64,000 nucleotides of DNA from Nitrosospira lacus (GCF_000355765.4 NZ_CP021106.3:591137-655136), one strand, 5' to 3'; counted from the first letter of the stretch, positions 9,492-18,885 are shown. The notes: a model not told the origin generated them from the sequence alone. Numbers and translations are program-made.

Positions 9492-10412
9492 ATGACGCCG
9501 GCAATTGAAGTCAAGCAGATACATAAGCGCTTCGGTGCATTGCAGGCTTTGGGCGGTATCGATCTTGAAATCGATACCGGCGAGTTTTTTGCGCTGCTTG
9601 GTCCCAACGGTGCGGGCAAGACCACGCTCATCAACATTATTGCGGGTCTGACTCTTGCCAGCAGCGGCAGCGCCAGGGTAATGGGGTACGATGTCGTTGC
9701 CGATTACCGGGAAGCGCGGCGCATGTTGGGCGTGGTGCCGCAGGAACTCGTATTTGATCCGTTTTTTACCGTCAGGGAAACGCTCGTTATTCAATCAGGT
9801 TATTATGGCCTGAAGAATAACAACTCCTGGATAGAGGAGATAATCCACCATCTGGATCTTACCGACAAAGCCGATGCCAACATGCGTACGTTGTCCGGTG
9901 GCATGAAGCGACGCGTGCTTGTGGCCCAGGCGCTGGTGCACAAGCCCCCGGTGATCATTCTGGACGAACCCACCGCCGGGGTGGATGTGGAATTGCGCCA
10001 GGCGCTTTGGCGTTTCATCAAACGGTTGAACCACGACGGCCACACCATCGTGCTTACAACCCATTATCTCGAGGAAGCAGAAGCTTTATGCAGCCGCGTA
10101 GCGATGCTCAAACATGGTAATATCGTCGCGCTCGACAGCATCAGGAATCTTGTTAATAGCGTTTCCGGATTTTTGGTGCGATTGCGGTTATCGCCCGATA
10201 TATTGCCTTTATCGCTACAATCGTTAATGAGCAGCCATGAGGACGAATGCTACATCCTGGCGATCAGAGAGTATTCCCAGCTGGAAAGTGTAATGGCGGC
10301 GTTGCGCATGGCAGGGGCGCAAGTCCTGGAAATGCAGGTGTTGCAGCCTGATCTGGAAGAAGTATTCGTGAAAGTCATGGGCCATACCGAAAATCCGCAG
10401 CCAGTACGATGA
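9492..10412 (+). CDS. ABC-2 type exporter ATPase (YadG/CcmA-like)
   Basis: It is the ATP-binding subunit of a two-gene ABC-2 exporter whose permease is the next gene. The substrate is unknown. From ATG 9492 the protein has 306 residues with GPNGAGKTT (Walker A), LSGGMKRRVLVAQALV (signature) and VIILDEPTAGVD (Walker B), then a C-terminal regulatory region ending LEEVFVKVMG. Upstream in-frame starts at 9441 (ATG) and 9372 (GTG) would add 17 or 40 poorly conserved residues, so the start is uncertain. The stop overlaps the permease start (ATGA). In other Betaproteobacteria this pair also lies between mlaB and the BolA gene. Confidence 0.9.
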   Translation: MTPAIEVKQIHKRFGALQALGGIDLEIDTGEFFALLGPNGAGKTTLINIIAGLTLASSGSARVMGYDVVADYREARRMLGVVPQELVFDPFFTVRETLVIQSGYYGLKNNNSWIEEIIHHLDLTDKADANMRTLSGGMKRRVLVAQALVHKPPVIILDEPTAGVDVELRQALWRFIKRLNHDGHTIVLTTHYLEEAEALCSRVAMLKHGNIVALDSIRNLVNSVSGFLVRLRLSPDILPLSLQSLMSSHEDECYILAIREYSQLESVMAALRMAGAQVLEMQVLQPDLEEVFVKVMGHTENPQPVR

Positions 10413-11164
10413 CAGGGTTCCTTACCCTGCTCCACAAGGAGTTGCTGCGCTTCTGGAAAGTCGGGTTGCAGACCGTATTGGCGCCGATGCTTTCGACGTT
10501 GCTCTATCTGCTGATTTTTTCTCATGTGCTGGAAGAACACGTGCAGGCCTATCCCGGTGTGGCATACGTCGTCTTTCTGGTTCCGGGTTTGGTGATGATG
10601 GCCATGTTGCAGAACGCTTTTGCCAACTCGTCATCCAGCTTGATTCAATCGAAGATCTCCGGCAATCTCGTCTTTGTCCTGTTATCGCCGCTTTCCTACC
10701 AGGAAATATTTTTGGCCTATGTGCTGGCATCGGTGATGCGCGGCCTGGCGGTGGGACTGGGGGTCTACCTGGTGACACTCGGATTTTTCGAAATACCGGT
10801 AAGCTCATTTCTATGGGTATTCGTGTTTGCCCTGATGGGCAGCGCGTTACTGGGCGCGCTAGGCATTATTGCCGGTATCTGGGCAGAAAAATTTGATCAG
10901 TTGGCCGCATTTCAGAATTTTGTCATTCTGCCTCTGACGTTTTTATCCGGAGTGTTCTACACAATCCACTCGTTACCTCCCTTCTGGCAGGGGTTGTCAC
11001 ACTTGAATCCGTTTTTTTACATGATCGATGGCTTCCGCTACGGTTTTTTCAGTGTGTCGGATATTTCACCCTATGTCAGCCTCGGGATTGTGTTGGCGTG
11101 CTTTCTGGCGGTATCATGGCTGACATTGGGGATGCTTAAGGCGGGCTATAAGATCCGCCATTAA
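10409..11164 (+). CDS. ABC-2 type exporter permease (YadH-like)
   Basis: It is the membrane subunit partnering the preceding ATPase. The 251 residues hold about six hydrophobic segments with the ABC-2 pattern, including FVLLSPLSYQEIFLAYVLAS and PLTFLSGVFYTIHSLPPFWQ. It is translationally coupled to the ATPase through ATGA at 10409-10412. The substrate is not deducible; placement in the mla cluster hints at an envelope component, but this is inference. Confidence 0.92.
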   Translation: MTGFLTLLHKELLRFWKVGLQTVLAPMLSTLLYLLIFSHVLEEHVQAYPGVAYVVFLVPGLVMMAMLQNAFANSSSSLIQSKISGNLVFVLLSPLSYQEIFLAYVLASVMRGLAVGLGVYLVTLGFFEIPVSSFLWVFVFALMGSALLGALGIIAGIWAEKFDQLAAFQNFVILPLTFLSGVFYTIHSLPPFWQGLSHLNPFFYMIDGFRYGFFSVSDISPYVSLGIVLACFLAVSWLTLGMLKAGYKIRH

Positions 11165-11270
11165 GGGCATCATAAAAATCCATATTTTGTGACGATCCGC
11201 TTCACAGGTTTGATAAATACGCTTGTTTAGATAGCGCACAGTCTACGGATCGAAGACGAATCGCCAGAGT

Positions 11271-11299
11271 AGCAATTATTCGAAATCGGAATAATTGCT
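11271..11299. promoter_or_regulatory. perfect 11-bp inverted repeat upstream of ibaG
   Basis: AGCAATTATTC (11271-11281) and its exact complement GAATAATTGCT (11289-11299) flank a 7-nt spacer. The arms are AT-rich and no T-run follows, so an operator is as likely as a terminator for the ABC exporter operon. It lies 75 bp before ibaG. Confidence 0.45.
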
Positions 11300-11373
11300 T
11301 GGCATTAAACCTAAATCATCCCGTCCAACTACCAGATTTAGATTGAAGAATCATTAATATAAAGGAAGAAAAA

Positions 11374-11616
11374 ATGGTCACACCAGAAAGCATAAAAAAT
11401 CATATTGAAGCCTCAATGCCATGCGAGCTGGTGCGTGTCGAAGGCGATGACGGCCGTCATTTCAGCGCCATCATCGTCAGCGCTGAATTCCGGGAAAAGA
11501 ATATGGTGCAGCAACACCAGCTGGTCTACCGCGCACTGGGTGACAGGATGAAGCAGGAGATTCATGCCCTGTCCATGAAAACCCTCACCCCGGAACAGTG
11601 GGCGGAAAGCAATTAG
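11374..11616 (+). CDS. ibaG: BolA/IbaG family protein
   Basis: It is an 80-residue BolA-fold protein of the IbaG (YrbA) group. Such proteins bind monothiol glutaredoxin and 2Fe-2S clusters; IbaG is linked to acid stress and envelope homeostasis. The core is LVRVEGDDGRHFSAIIVS and VQQHQLVYRALGDRM, with a His in the motif KNMVQQHQ. AAGGAAG precedes ATG 11374. It follows the mla and ABC genes as in many Proteobacteria, but the usual next gene murA is absent here. Confidence 0.93.
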   Translation: MVTPESIKNHIEASMPCELVRVEGDDGRHFSAIIVSAEFREKNMVQQHQLVYRALGDRMKQEIHALSMKTLTPEQWAESN

Positions 11617-11755
11617 ACAGTATCGGGATCGTCAGTTATGCTGAAAAGCTATACGGAAATAGTCAAATGGCGCCAATTTTCTGTCAGGACCGGACGATGA
11701 AGGTTGAGAAGGCTAGACATATGACCGCCTACCTTCATCGGCAGCGTGTTATTCC

Positions 11756-12277
11756 TCACTCCTGGCTCCCGTTCTTCTCGATAAACTCCCCAATCTGACT
11801 GACTGAATATGCGATCAATCCCATGCGCGTTGCCTCGTCGGACTTGAACGTGGGATTATCCACCAACTCCAGACCATGGTAGGCTTTGCCGCCCTCAAGT
11901 TCCGCCAACAGCTTACCCATGGGGGTCTTGAAACGGGCGGTGTACTTCAAGACCGCCCGCCCCGCCCCGAAACCAATCAGTGTACGCAGAGCCCGGTTTC
12001 CCGGATCAAATTCATGTACGTTCACCTCAAGAATCATTTGGGGGGCCGCGTCGACCAGCGCATACCCTATGGATTGCAGCCTGCCTCTGAGCCGGCCTGC
12101 AAACATGGGCAGGCCGTTTTTGGAATAGGCGGTGTTGACGGAATCGGTTACGATCAACTCTATTTTCTGGAATCCCTTCAAATTCACAGGATCCATGGAG
12201 GGTCGCGTGACTTGCGGTGTAACGCAGCCGGACAGCAATAACGCTACGCTAAAAATGAAGACTTCTTTTACGGTCAC
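11756..12277 (-). CDS. DUF4410-like lipoprotein
   Basis: This is a predicted lipoprotein of unknown function. The 173 residues begin with a lipoprotein signal (FIFSVALLLSGC, Cys18 after the lipobox LLSG) and continue with a domain like DUF4410: a beta strand LKGFQKIELIVTD, a middle LRGRLQSIGYALVDAAPQMILEV and a Gly-rich segment LIGFGAGRAVLKYTARF. GTG 12277 is the only plausible start, and no good ribosome site precedes it. It is downstream of rpoH on the same strand but 102 bp away, so co-transcription is possible but unproven. Confidence 0.75.
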   Translation of the reverse strand: MTVKEVFIFSVALLLSGCVTPQVTRPSMDPVNLKGFQKIELIVTDSVNTAYSKNGLPMFAGRLRGRLQSIGYALVDAAPQMILEVNVHEFDPGNRALRTLIGFGAGRAVLKYTARFKTPMGKLLAELEGGKAYHGLELVDNPTFKSDEATRMGLIAYSVSQIGEFIEKNGSQE

Positions 12278-12379
12278 AAGGAAAAGGAAAAGGGTCGCGA
12301 GCTCGTTTCGCCGCTGTTAATTTTATGACATCAATAATCGGGCCCGATATGCGACTTCCCGTTCCCGATTACTTGACTA

Positions 12380-13225
12380 TTATGCAACCGCTACCATCGC
12401 CCCCCGCATTTTCTCCATTGCCTTGGCTTCGATCTGGCGTATCCGCTCGGCAGATACGCCCAATTCACCGGCAAGATCATGCAGCGTTGCGCTATCGTTT
12501 TCACGCAGCCAGCGCGCCTCGATGATGTGCCGGCTACGTGCATCCAGGCTTGCCAGCGCCCGCTCCAGCCCTTCCCCACGCAAACGCCTGGTTTGTTCGG
12601 CCTCCAGCAATTGTGGCGGTTCCGAGCCATCGGTAAGATAAGCGACGGGACTGAATGTATCGTCATCGTCTTCAGATAGTGGTTCCAGCGAGATATCGCG
12701 CCCGTTGAAACGGGTTTCCATTTCTACCACTTCCTCGGCCTTGACGCCTAACTGTTTGGCCATGGTGTTAACTTCCGCAGGATTCATGGTATCCAGAACC
12801 GGCTTCATGCTGCGCAGGTTAAAGAACAATTTCCGCTGTGCCTTCGTTGTGGCGATTTTTACCAGTCGCCAGTTGCGCAGTATGAATTCGTGAATTTCCG
12901 CCTTGATCCAGTGCACCGCGAACGATACCAGCCGTACGCCACGCTCAGGGTCATAGCGTTTGACCGCTTTCATGAGACCGATGTTGCCCTCCTGGATCAG
13001 ATCCGCCTGGGGCAGACCGTAGCCTTTGTAACCGCGAGCAATGGCAACCACCACGCGCAAGTGCGATAAAACCAATTGACGGGCCGCGTCTATATTGTCC
13101 TCATCTCTCAGGGATCGTGCCAGACGGATTTCTTCTTCCTGAGAAAGAATGCGAAAGCGATTAACAGATTGAATGTAACTTTCAATGCTGCCGCCAGCGG
13201 AAGGTATGGCTAAAGCGAAAGTCAT
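12380..13225 (-). CDS. rpoH: heat-shock sigma factor RpoH (sigma-32)
   Basis: It directs RNA polymerase to heat-shock promoters. The 281-residue protein has the sigma-70 family regions in order: region 2 with LVLSHLRVVVAIARGYKGYGLPQADLIQEGNIGL and RLVSFAVHWIKAEI, the RpoH-specific box QRKLFFNLR in region C, and region 4 with LHDLAGELGVSAERIRQIEAKAM. ATG 13225 is chosen because AGGAGA lies 6 nt upstream; a start 13 codons earlier lacks one. It lies after ftsX, the conserved ftsY-ftsE-ftsX-rpoH order of Proteobacteria. Confidence 0.96.
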   Translation of the reverse strand: MTFALAIPSAGGSIESYIQSVNRFRILSQEEEIRLARSLRDEDNIDAARQLVLSHLRVVVAIARGYKGYGLPQADLIQEGNIGLMKAVKRYDPERGVRLVSFAVHWIKAEIHEFILRNWRLVKIATTKAQRKLFFNLRSMKPVLDTMNPAEVNTMAKQLGVKAEEVVEMETRFNGRDISLEPLSEDDDDTFSPVAYLTDGSEPPQLLEAEQTRRLRGEGLERALASLDARSRHIIEARWLRENDSATLHDLAGELGVSAERIRQIEAKAMEKMRGAMVAVA

Positions 13226-13318
13226 ATGTTCTCCTTGAATTCTGCAAAAAGTAACCTTTCCCAATCAGAAAGTCAACCGCGTGAAAAGTTCCCTGGGGGA
13301 AGCGGCTAACTTTATGAA

Positions 13319-14227
13319 TTAACTTGGTTCTATCTGCCACAGATGGTTTGCCACCGACAGCCACGCCCCCGCCCAGCCCAGGCATGTCGAAAGTAGCAGC
13401 AGCGTCAGGCTGTCCTCCGGTGAAAGATGATAGAGAGGAAAATCCACCACATAGAGCTGCGTCAAATTCCTTAGCTCATCGTCTATCAGGTGGATTCCCA
13501 GAGAGATGATGAGCCACGCCGCCGCCCCCCCAGCCATTCCCTGGATAGCCCCGAAGTACAGAAAAGGACGGCGGATGAAACCGTTGGTAGCTCCGATCAA
13601 TTTCGATACCTCTATTTCATCCCGCTTAGTGAGAATCTGTAGGCGTATGGTATTGAAAGTCACGGCCACCAAGGCGAAACTCAGCAAGGCAGCGAGCATC
13701 AGCACCGCCAGCCGGCCCAGATTGATCAGTGCGTCCAGCCGCTTTGCCCATGCCGAATCCAGTTGCACGTGTTCGATCCGGGGCCATTTCTGCAGCTCTG
13801 CACGAAGTTCTTCCAGCGCCGCGGGCGCGAGACTCCCGGCATTAATCACGAAAGCGTCGGGTAGGGGGTTTCGTTCAAGACCATCCACGAGATCCGCCAA
13901 TCCATTATTTTGCTTGAGCTGCTCCAGAGCACTCTCTCTGGGAATAAACTCGAAGCTCGCCACCTGCGGATGCTCCTTAAGGCGGGCTTCAATCTGTGCC
14001 ACCTCGTCGCCGTCCGTATTCAGCTCAAGAAACAGGCTCAGTTGCGGTGCACCTGAAACCTGCGTGGAGAACGCCTGAAGATTTCCCAGCAGCATGTAAA
14101 TTCCTGCTGGCAGGCTGAAGGCAATCCCGATCACGATAATGCTGAGCAGGTTCCCGATGGGCGCGCCAATCAGCCGTTTAAGCGCCAGTACGAAAGCATA
14201 CCAGTGATGAGCAAACCATACGCTCAT
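13319..14227 (-). CDS. ftsX: cell-division membrane protein FtsX
   Basis: It partners FtsE in a divisome ABC complex that activates septal peptidoglycan hydrolysis through periplasmic regulators. The 302 residues show one N-terminal membrane segment, a periplasmic domain (about 55-165, including QLSLFLELNTDGDE) and three C-terminal membrane segments. The conserved cytoplasmic loop EIEVSKLIGATNGFIRRPFLY is present. It overlaps ftsE by 4 nt (ATGA, 14224-14227), showing coupling. Confidence 0.95.
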   Translation of the reverse strand: MSVWFAHHWYAFVLALKRLIGAPIGNLLSIIVIGIAFSLPAGIYMLLGNLQAFSTQVSGAPQLSLFLELNTDGDEVAQIEARLKEHPQVASFEFIPRESALEQLKQNNGLADLVDGLERNPLPDAFVINAGSLAPAALEELRAELQKWPRIEHVQLDSAWAKRLDALINLGRLAVLMLAALLSFALVAVTFNTIRLQILTKRDEIEVSKLIGATNGFIRRPFLYFGAIQGMAGGAAAWLIISLGIHLIDDELRNLTQLYVVDFPLYHLSPEDSLTLLLLSTCLGWAGAWLSVANHLWQIEPS

Positions 14228-14877
14228 ACCGTCAATTCACCATGATTGAGCGTGAAAATACGCAGCGGCATGTCGCCCAGCAAATTCACATCGTGGGTGG
14301 CAATCAGGACAGTCACGCCCACTTGATGAAATGACTTAAACATCGCCATGATGTCTCTTGCATAATCAGCGTCAAGGTTGCTGGTCGGTTCATCGGCGAT
14401 CAGTATGGAAGGCCGGTTTACGATTGCGCGAGCGATGCAAAGGCGTTGCTGCTCACCTCCGGAGAGCGTGATGGGCCGCGTTTTTTCCCTGTCCAGCAAT
14501 CCTACCTTATCGAGCGCCGCGCGCACCCGCCCGGTTGCCGCCCTGGAATCAAAACCACTGATCTGCAGTGGCAGCAGCACATTATCGAATACGGTGCGGT
14601 CAAACAGGATTTTTTGATCCTGAAAAACCAGCCCGAGATTACGTCTCAAAAACGGGATCGCGCCGCTCTTGAGCGCGCTGATATTCTGGCCGTTGACAAC
14701 AATACTGCCTGAAGTAGGGCGCTCGATGGCGGCAATGAGTCTCAGCAGCGTACTTTTGCCCGCACCCGAATGGCCGGTAATCAACGCCATCTCGCCTGCC
14801 TCGAGCGTAAACCCGATATTTCTGAGCGCATTGAAACCATTGGGATAGCGCTTACAGACCTGATTGAAGCTGATCAT
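14224..14877 (-). CDS. ftsE: cell-division ATPase FtsE
   Basis: It is the ATPase of the FtsEX divisome complex. The 217 residues contain Walker [13 protein letters not shown] (about 36), signature [16 protein letters not shown] (about 138) and Walker [13 protein letters not shown]. The sequence keeps the FtsE-typical [14 protein letters not shown] start. It overlaps ftsX and lies 94 bp downstream of ftsY. Confidence 0.96.
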   Translation of the reverse strand: MISFNQVCKRYPNGFNALRNIGFTLEAGEMALITGHSGAGKSTLLRLIAAIERPTSGSIVVNGQNISALKSGAIPFLRRNLGLVFQDQKILFDRTVFDNVLLPLQISGFDSRAATGRVRAALDKVGLLDREKTRPITLSGGEQQRLCIARAIVNRPSILIADEPTSNLDADYARDIMAMFKSFHQVGVTVLIATHDVNLLGDMPLRIFTLNHGELTV

Positions 14878-14971
14878 GGAAAGGTCTTCGCCGCAAAGGG
14901 TTTATTTTAACCCGTCAAGCGTGCCTGCGTCCCATGAGGATTGAAACCCGTGGTACCGGATTATTCTATCC

Positions 14972-15958
14972 TCAGTCAAACAGCGCCTCGACAAATTCAC
15001 GCGCGTCGAACGGTCTCAAATCATCCATGCCTTCGCCTACGCCTATAAAGCGTATTGGCAGTGGCTGTTTTTGCCGGCGTTGTCTGGCGATGGCGGCAAT
15101 CACCCCCCCCTTGGCGGTACCGTCAAGCTTGGTAATGATGAGGCCGGTAAGACCCAGCGCGTCATCGAAGGCTTGCACCTGGTTGACCGCGTTCTGCCCC
15201 GTATTGGCGTCGAGCACCAACAGTACCTCGTGAGGCGCATCCGGTTCGGCTTTGGCGATTACACGCTTCACCTTCTTGATTTCTTCCATCAGGTGCAGTT
15301 GGGTGGAGAGCCGTCCGGCAGTGTCCGCCAGTACAATGTCTATACCGCGTGCCTTGGCGGCGCTTACTGCATCGAATATCACTGCCGCGGGATCTCCTTT
15401 TTGTTGACCGCCGGTCTCCTGTGCGATCACGGCGACGTTGTTACGCTCACCCCAGGCCATGAGTTGTTCACGCGCGGCGGCGCGAAAGGTGTCGCCCGCA
15501 GCAAGCAGCACGGTTTTCCCTTGTGACTGAAAATGATGAGCGAGCTTGCCGATCGAGGTGGTTTTACCTGCCCCATTCACGCCTGTCAGCATAATGATAA
15601 AGGGTTTGTTTGTGTCCGTATCAAGCGGCTGCGCCAGTGGCGCGAGCAGGTTGATGAGTGCTTGCTGCAACGCACCCTTGAGTTGTGCCGCATCAGTCAG
15701 GCCATCGCGTTTGACCTGTCTCCGCAGTTCGTCAAGCAGCCAGGTGGTGGCGTTTACGCCGGTATCGGCTGTCAGCAATATGGTTTCCAGTTCTTCATAG
15801 AGGGCTTCATCGATTTTGCCCCCGCCTAATAACCCGGATAGCTGTTTGCCCAGATTATCCCGGGTGCGGGAAAGGCCCTGCCGAACCCTGGTCGCCCAGC
15901 TCGCGGGCTGCACGTCCGCGGGCACGGCGCTATTTTTGGATTTGAAGAAACTTGGCAT
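14972..15958 (-). CDS. ftsY: signal recognition particle receptor FtsY
   Basis: It is the SRP-receptor GTPase that docks ribosome-SRP complexes at the membrane. The 328 residues contain an N domain and a G domain with GVNGAGKTTSIGKLA (P loop), DTAGR, and TKLDGTAKGG. The acidic A domain of the E. coli protein (497 residues) is missing apart from about 30 residues, a normal short form in many Betaproteobacteria. It is the first gene of ftsY-ftsE-ftsX. Confidence 0.96.
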   Translation of the reverse strand: MPSFFKSKNSAVPADVQPASWATRVRQGLSRTRDNLGKQLSGLLGGGKIDEALYEELETILLTADTGVNATTWLLDELRRQVKRDGLTDAAQLKGALQQALINLLAPLAQPLDTDTNKPFIIMLTGVNGAGKTTSIGKLAHHFQSQGKTVLLAAGDTFRAAAREQLMAWGERNNVAVIAQETGGQQKGDPAAVIFDAVSAAKARGIDIVLADTAGRLSTQLHLMEEIKKVKRVIAKAEPDAPHEVLLVLDANTGQNAVNQVQAFDDALGLTGLIITKLDGTAKGGVIAAIARQRRQKQPLPIRFIGVGEGMDDLRPFDAREFVEALFD

Positions 15959-16062
15959 TCTGTTAGGCTGTCTACATTTGTCGAAATACGTGGGCGAAAG
16001 CTTGCGAGCAGACTATCATCCCGGAATTTTATTCCGTTTACCCGGATTTAGGTTATTAAAAA

Positions 16063-17475
16063 ATGAGAGTTTATTGTCGTGCCACCGTTCCTTCTTCTAT
16101 TTCGCGGCCTGTCGCAAAAATGGTGGCGCTACTGGTGCTACTCCTGGTTTCTTCGGGAGCGTCCGCCACTACGCATGAGTTCACCCTCGCCAACGGGCTC
16201 AAGTTGATCGTCAAAGAAGACCATCGCTCTCCCGTGGTCATTTCACAGATCTGGTACAAGGCGGGCAGCATAGATGAGTTGAATGGAACTACAGGGGTGG
16301 CCCATGTATTGGAACATATGATGTTCAAGGGGACCCATAAAGTTCCCGGCGGTGAATTTTCCCGGCGTATCGCAGCGGCGGGCGGTCGCGAAAATGCATT
16401 CACCAGCCGCGACTACACTGCTTATTTCCAGCAATTGCAAAAATCCAGGCTACCGCTCGCCATGGAACTGGAGTCCGATCGGATGCGAAATCTGGTGCTG
16501 ACCGAAGGCGAATTTACCAAAGAAATCAAGGTGGTGATGGAGGAGCGGCGCCTGCGTACCGATGACCAGCCGCGTGCGCTGGTGCACGAAAAAATGACTG
16601 CCATGTCTTTTCAGTCGCATCCAAATCGGCATCCCGTCATAGGCTGGATGAACGATCTGGAAAACATGAATGTCCAGGACGCCAAGGAATGGTATGACCG
16701 CTGGTACGCACCCAATAATGCCGTGCTGGTGGTGGTGGGTGACGTAAACCCCAAAGATGTGTTCGTTCTGGCGCAAAAATACTATGGTCCCATACAGTCC
16801 CGCCTGCTGTTGCCCTTGGACAAACGCAAGCCGCAGGTTGAACCGGCGCAGATCGGCATCAAGCGGCTTACGGTAAAAGCGCCGGCGCGGCTGCCCTATC
16901 TCGCGATGGGGTATCATGCGCCGGTAATTCGCAATCCCGGCACGGATTGGGAACCGTATGCGCTGGAAATGCTTGCCGGGGTGCTGGATGGCAACGAATC
17001 CGCGCGCCTCAATAAGGCGCTGGTGCGCGAGCAGCGCATCGCCAGCTCGGCAGGCGCAGGTTACGACTCCACCGCGCGCGGCCCGGGCATGTTTTATCTC
17101 GATGGCACGCCTAGCGAAGGAAGAACGGCGGCTGATCTGGAAGCTGCGCTACGTGCCGAAGTGGAAAAACTCGTGCGCGAGGGGGTAACCGAAGAAGAGC
17201 TTGCGCGAGTCAAGGCCCAAGTCGTGGCTGGTCATGTCTTTCAGCTTGACTCGATGTTTTATCAAGCGATGCAGATCGGCCAGCTGGAAAGTATCGGAAT
17301 GTCCCACCGTGATGTGGATACGATGTTGAAGAAACTGCAAGCTGTTACCGCCGAACAGGTGCGCGAGGTGGCAAAAAAATATTTGAAGGATGACGGTCTG
17401 ACAGTTGCCGTACTCGACCCTCAGCCACTGGAACAGAAGACCCCTTTTGCCGCGCCTGGCGGGTTGCGTCACTGA
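16063..17475 (+). CDS. M16 zinc metallopeptidase, catalytic subunit
   Basis: It is a periplasmic M16-family peptidase (pitrilysin/mitochondrial-processing-peptidase clan). The 470 residues start with a signal segment (about 20-37, MVALLVLLLVSSGASA). The inverted zinc site HVLEH lies at His81, Glu84, His85, with the distal Glu ligand near residue 160 (VVMEERRLRTDD). The C-terminal half has the M16 fold (GVLDGNESARLNKALVRE). It is followed 99 bp later by a paralogue without the zinc site, the usual two-gene arrangement in which the partner supplies substrate contacts. Confidence 0.92.
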   Translation: MRVYCRATVPSSISRPVAKMVALLVLLLVSSGASATTHEFTLANGLKLIVKEDHRSPVVISQIWYKAGSIDELNGTTGVAHVLEHMMFKGTHKVPGGEFSRRIAAAGGRENAFTSRDYTAYFQQLQKSRLPLAMELESDRMRNLVLTEGEFTKEIKVVMEERRLRTDDQPRALVHEKMTAMSFQSHPNRHPVIGWMNDLENMNVQDAKEWYDRWYAPNNAVLVVVGDVNPKDVFVLAQKYYGPIQSRLLLPLDKRKPQVEPAQIGIKRLTVKAPARLPYLAMGYHAPVIRNPGTDWEPYALEMLAGVLDGNESARLNKALVREQRIASSAGAGYDSTARGPGMFYLDGTPSEGRTAADLEAALRAEVEKLVREGVTEEELARVKAQVVAGHVFQLDSMFYQAMQIGQLESIGMSHRDVDTMLKKLQAVTAEQVREVAKKYLKDDGLTVAVLDPQPLEQKTPFAAPGGLRH

Positions 17476-17507
17476 GCGGGATGACTGCGGTCCGTCACAA
17501 ATTACTG

Positions 17508-17531
17508 CTGATCAGCAACGACGCTGATCAG
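17508..17531. promoter_or_regulatory. perfect 9-bp inverted repeat between the two M16 genes
   Basis: CTGATCAGC (17508-17516) and GCTGATCAG (17523-17531) pair exactly around AACGAC. It lies 33 bp after the first peptidase gene with no downstream T-run, so it may be an attenuating or mRNA-stabilising hairpin, or a protein-binding site. Function is inferred. Confidence 0.4.
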
Positions 17532-17574
17532 TTATCGAGTTAGAAGTCATTCAGAATTATCCGGAGAGTTTTTG

Positions 17575-18885
17575 ATGCAAGTAGCACGTTGCGTATTTAT
17601 TCTGTTTTTGGGCGCCTGCTCCCAATGGGCATCGGCCACGCTACCGATTCAGCACTGGCGGGCAGTTTCCGGCGCACAGGTATATTTTGTGGAAAGCCGC
17701 GATTTGCCGATACTCGATGTCAGTGTGGATTTCAGCGCGGGTAGCAGCACCGACACGCCGGATAAATCCGGACGCGCCGGACTCGCACTGTATCTGCTGA
17801 GTCTTGGCGCGGGCGGGTTGTCCGAAGATCAGATTGCCAAAGCGATAGCGGACGTCGGCGCCCAGCTGGGCGCTCATTTCGATCAGGACCGCGCGGGCGT
17901 TACGCTGCGCACGTTGAGCAGCGCGCGGGAACGAAAGCAAGCGCTTGATATACTCGGCCGTGTCATACAACACCCCGAATTTGTTGTAACCGTACTGGAG
18001 CGAGAGCAGGCACGGATAATCGCCGGGCTGAAGGAAGCCGACACCAAGCCAGACATCATCGCTGACCGCGCGCTGATGAAGATGCTCTACGGCAATCATC
18101 CTTACGGATTGCGAGGCTCGGGCGAGATTGAGACAGTGGGCGCACTGCGACGCGCCGATCTGATGGATTTTTACCGGTCTCGTTATTCGGCGCCGGGTGC
18201 TGTCGTATCCATCATGGGTGACGTGAGCCGTGCGGAAGCGGCCGCTATCGCTGAATCGCTCACGAACGAACTGCCGCAAGGCAAGCCTGCGGATGGGGTG
18301 CCGATGGTGACAGATCCGGTTCCTGAGACCAAAAGAATTGCGCATCCTGCAACACAAAGTCATATTCTGCTTGCTTATCCGGGACTGCGCCGTGACGATC
18401 CTGATTATTTTCCGCTCCTCGTCGGCAATTATGTGCTGGGGGGGGGCGGATTTACTTCGCGTCTGATGGAAGAGATCCGGCAGAAGCGTGGACTGGCCTA
18501 CAGCGTTCATAGCCATTTTTCACCACTCCGTGAGAACGGGCCCTTCGAAATCAGCTTACAAACCAGAAAGGAGCAGTCAGAAGAGGCATTGATACTGACG
18601 CGAAAAGTTCTGGCGGACTTTGTGTCGGGTGGTCCCACAGCAAAAGAGCTCGCAGAAGCCAAGCAGAATATTATCGGCAGTTTTCCATTGCGCCTAGACA
18701 GCAACAGGAAAATTCTCGGATATCTCGCCGTGATCGGTTTTTACAATCTGCCTCTTACCTATCTGGATGACTACCTGAAGGCGGTGGGGAATGTGACAGT
18801 CGCCCAGGTCAAGGAAGCATTTCAGCGCCGTATCAAACCCGAAGGGATGGTGAGCGTTGTGGTGGGGGCACTGGAAAAGAAATAG
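17575..18885 (+). CDS. M16 peptidase-like partner without zinc site
   Basis: It is a 436-residue M16 paralogue. The signal peptide is at about 1-21. Where the first protein has HVLEH, this one reads LALYLLSLGAGG, so the zinc ligands are absent and it should not be catalytic. It keeps the C-terminal Arg/Tyr segment GGGGFTSRLMEEIRQKRGLAYSV, which contacts substrate in active heterodimers. The start is ATG 17575, 7 nt after GGAGAG; a TTG one codon earlier is also possible. It probably forms a dimer with the 16063-17475 product. Confidence 0.9.
   Translation: MQVARCVFILFLGACSQWASATLPIQHWRAVSGAQVYFVESRDLPILDVSVDFSAGSSTDTPDKSGRAGLALYLLSLGAGGLSEDQIAKAIADVGAQLGAHFDQDRAGVTLRTLSSARERKQALDILGRVIQHPEFVVTVLEREQARIIAGLKEADTKPDIIADRALMKMLYGNHPYGLRGSGEIETVGALRRADLMDFYRSRYSAPGAVVSIMGDVSRAEAAAIAESLTNELPQGKPADGVPMVTDPVPETKRIAHPATQSHILLAYPGLRRDDPDYFPLLVGNYVLGGGGFTSRLMEEIRQKRGLAYSVHSHFSPLRENGPFEISLQTRKEQSEEALILTRKVLADFVSGGPTAKELAEAKQNIIGSFPLRLDSNRKILGYLAVIGFYNLPLTYLDDYLKAVGNVTVAQVKEAFQRRIKPEGMVSVVVGALEKK

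Noticed and set aside
17641-18516. 291-codon minus-strand frame inside the second M16 gene
   Set aside because: Antisense shadow of a well-supported coding region with no recognisable domain.
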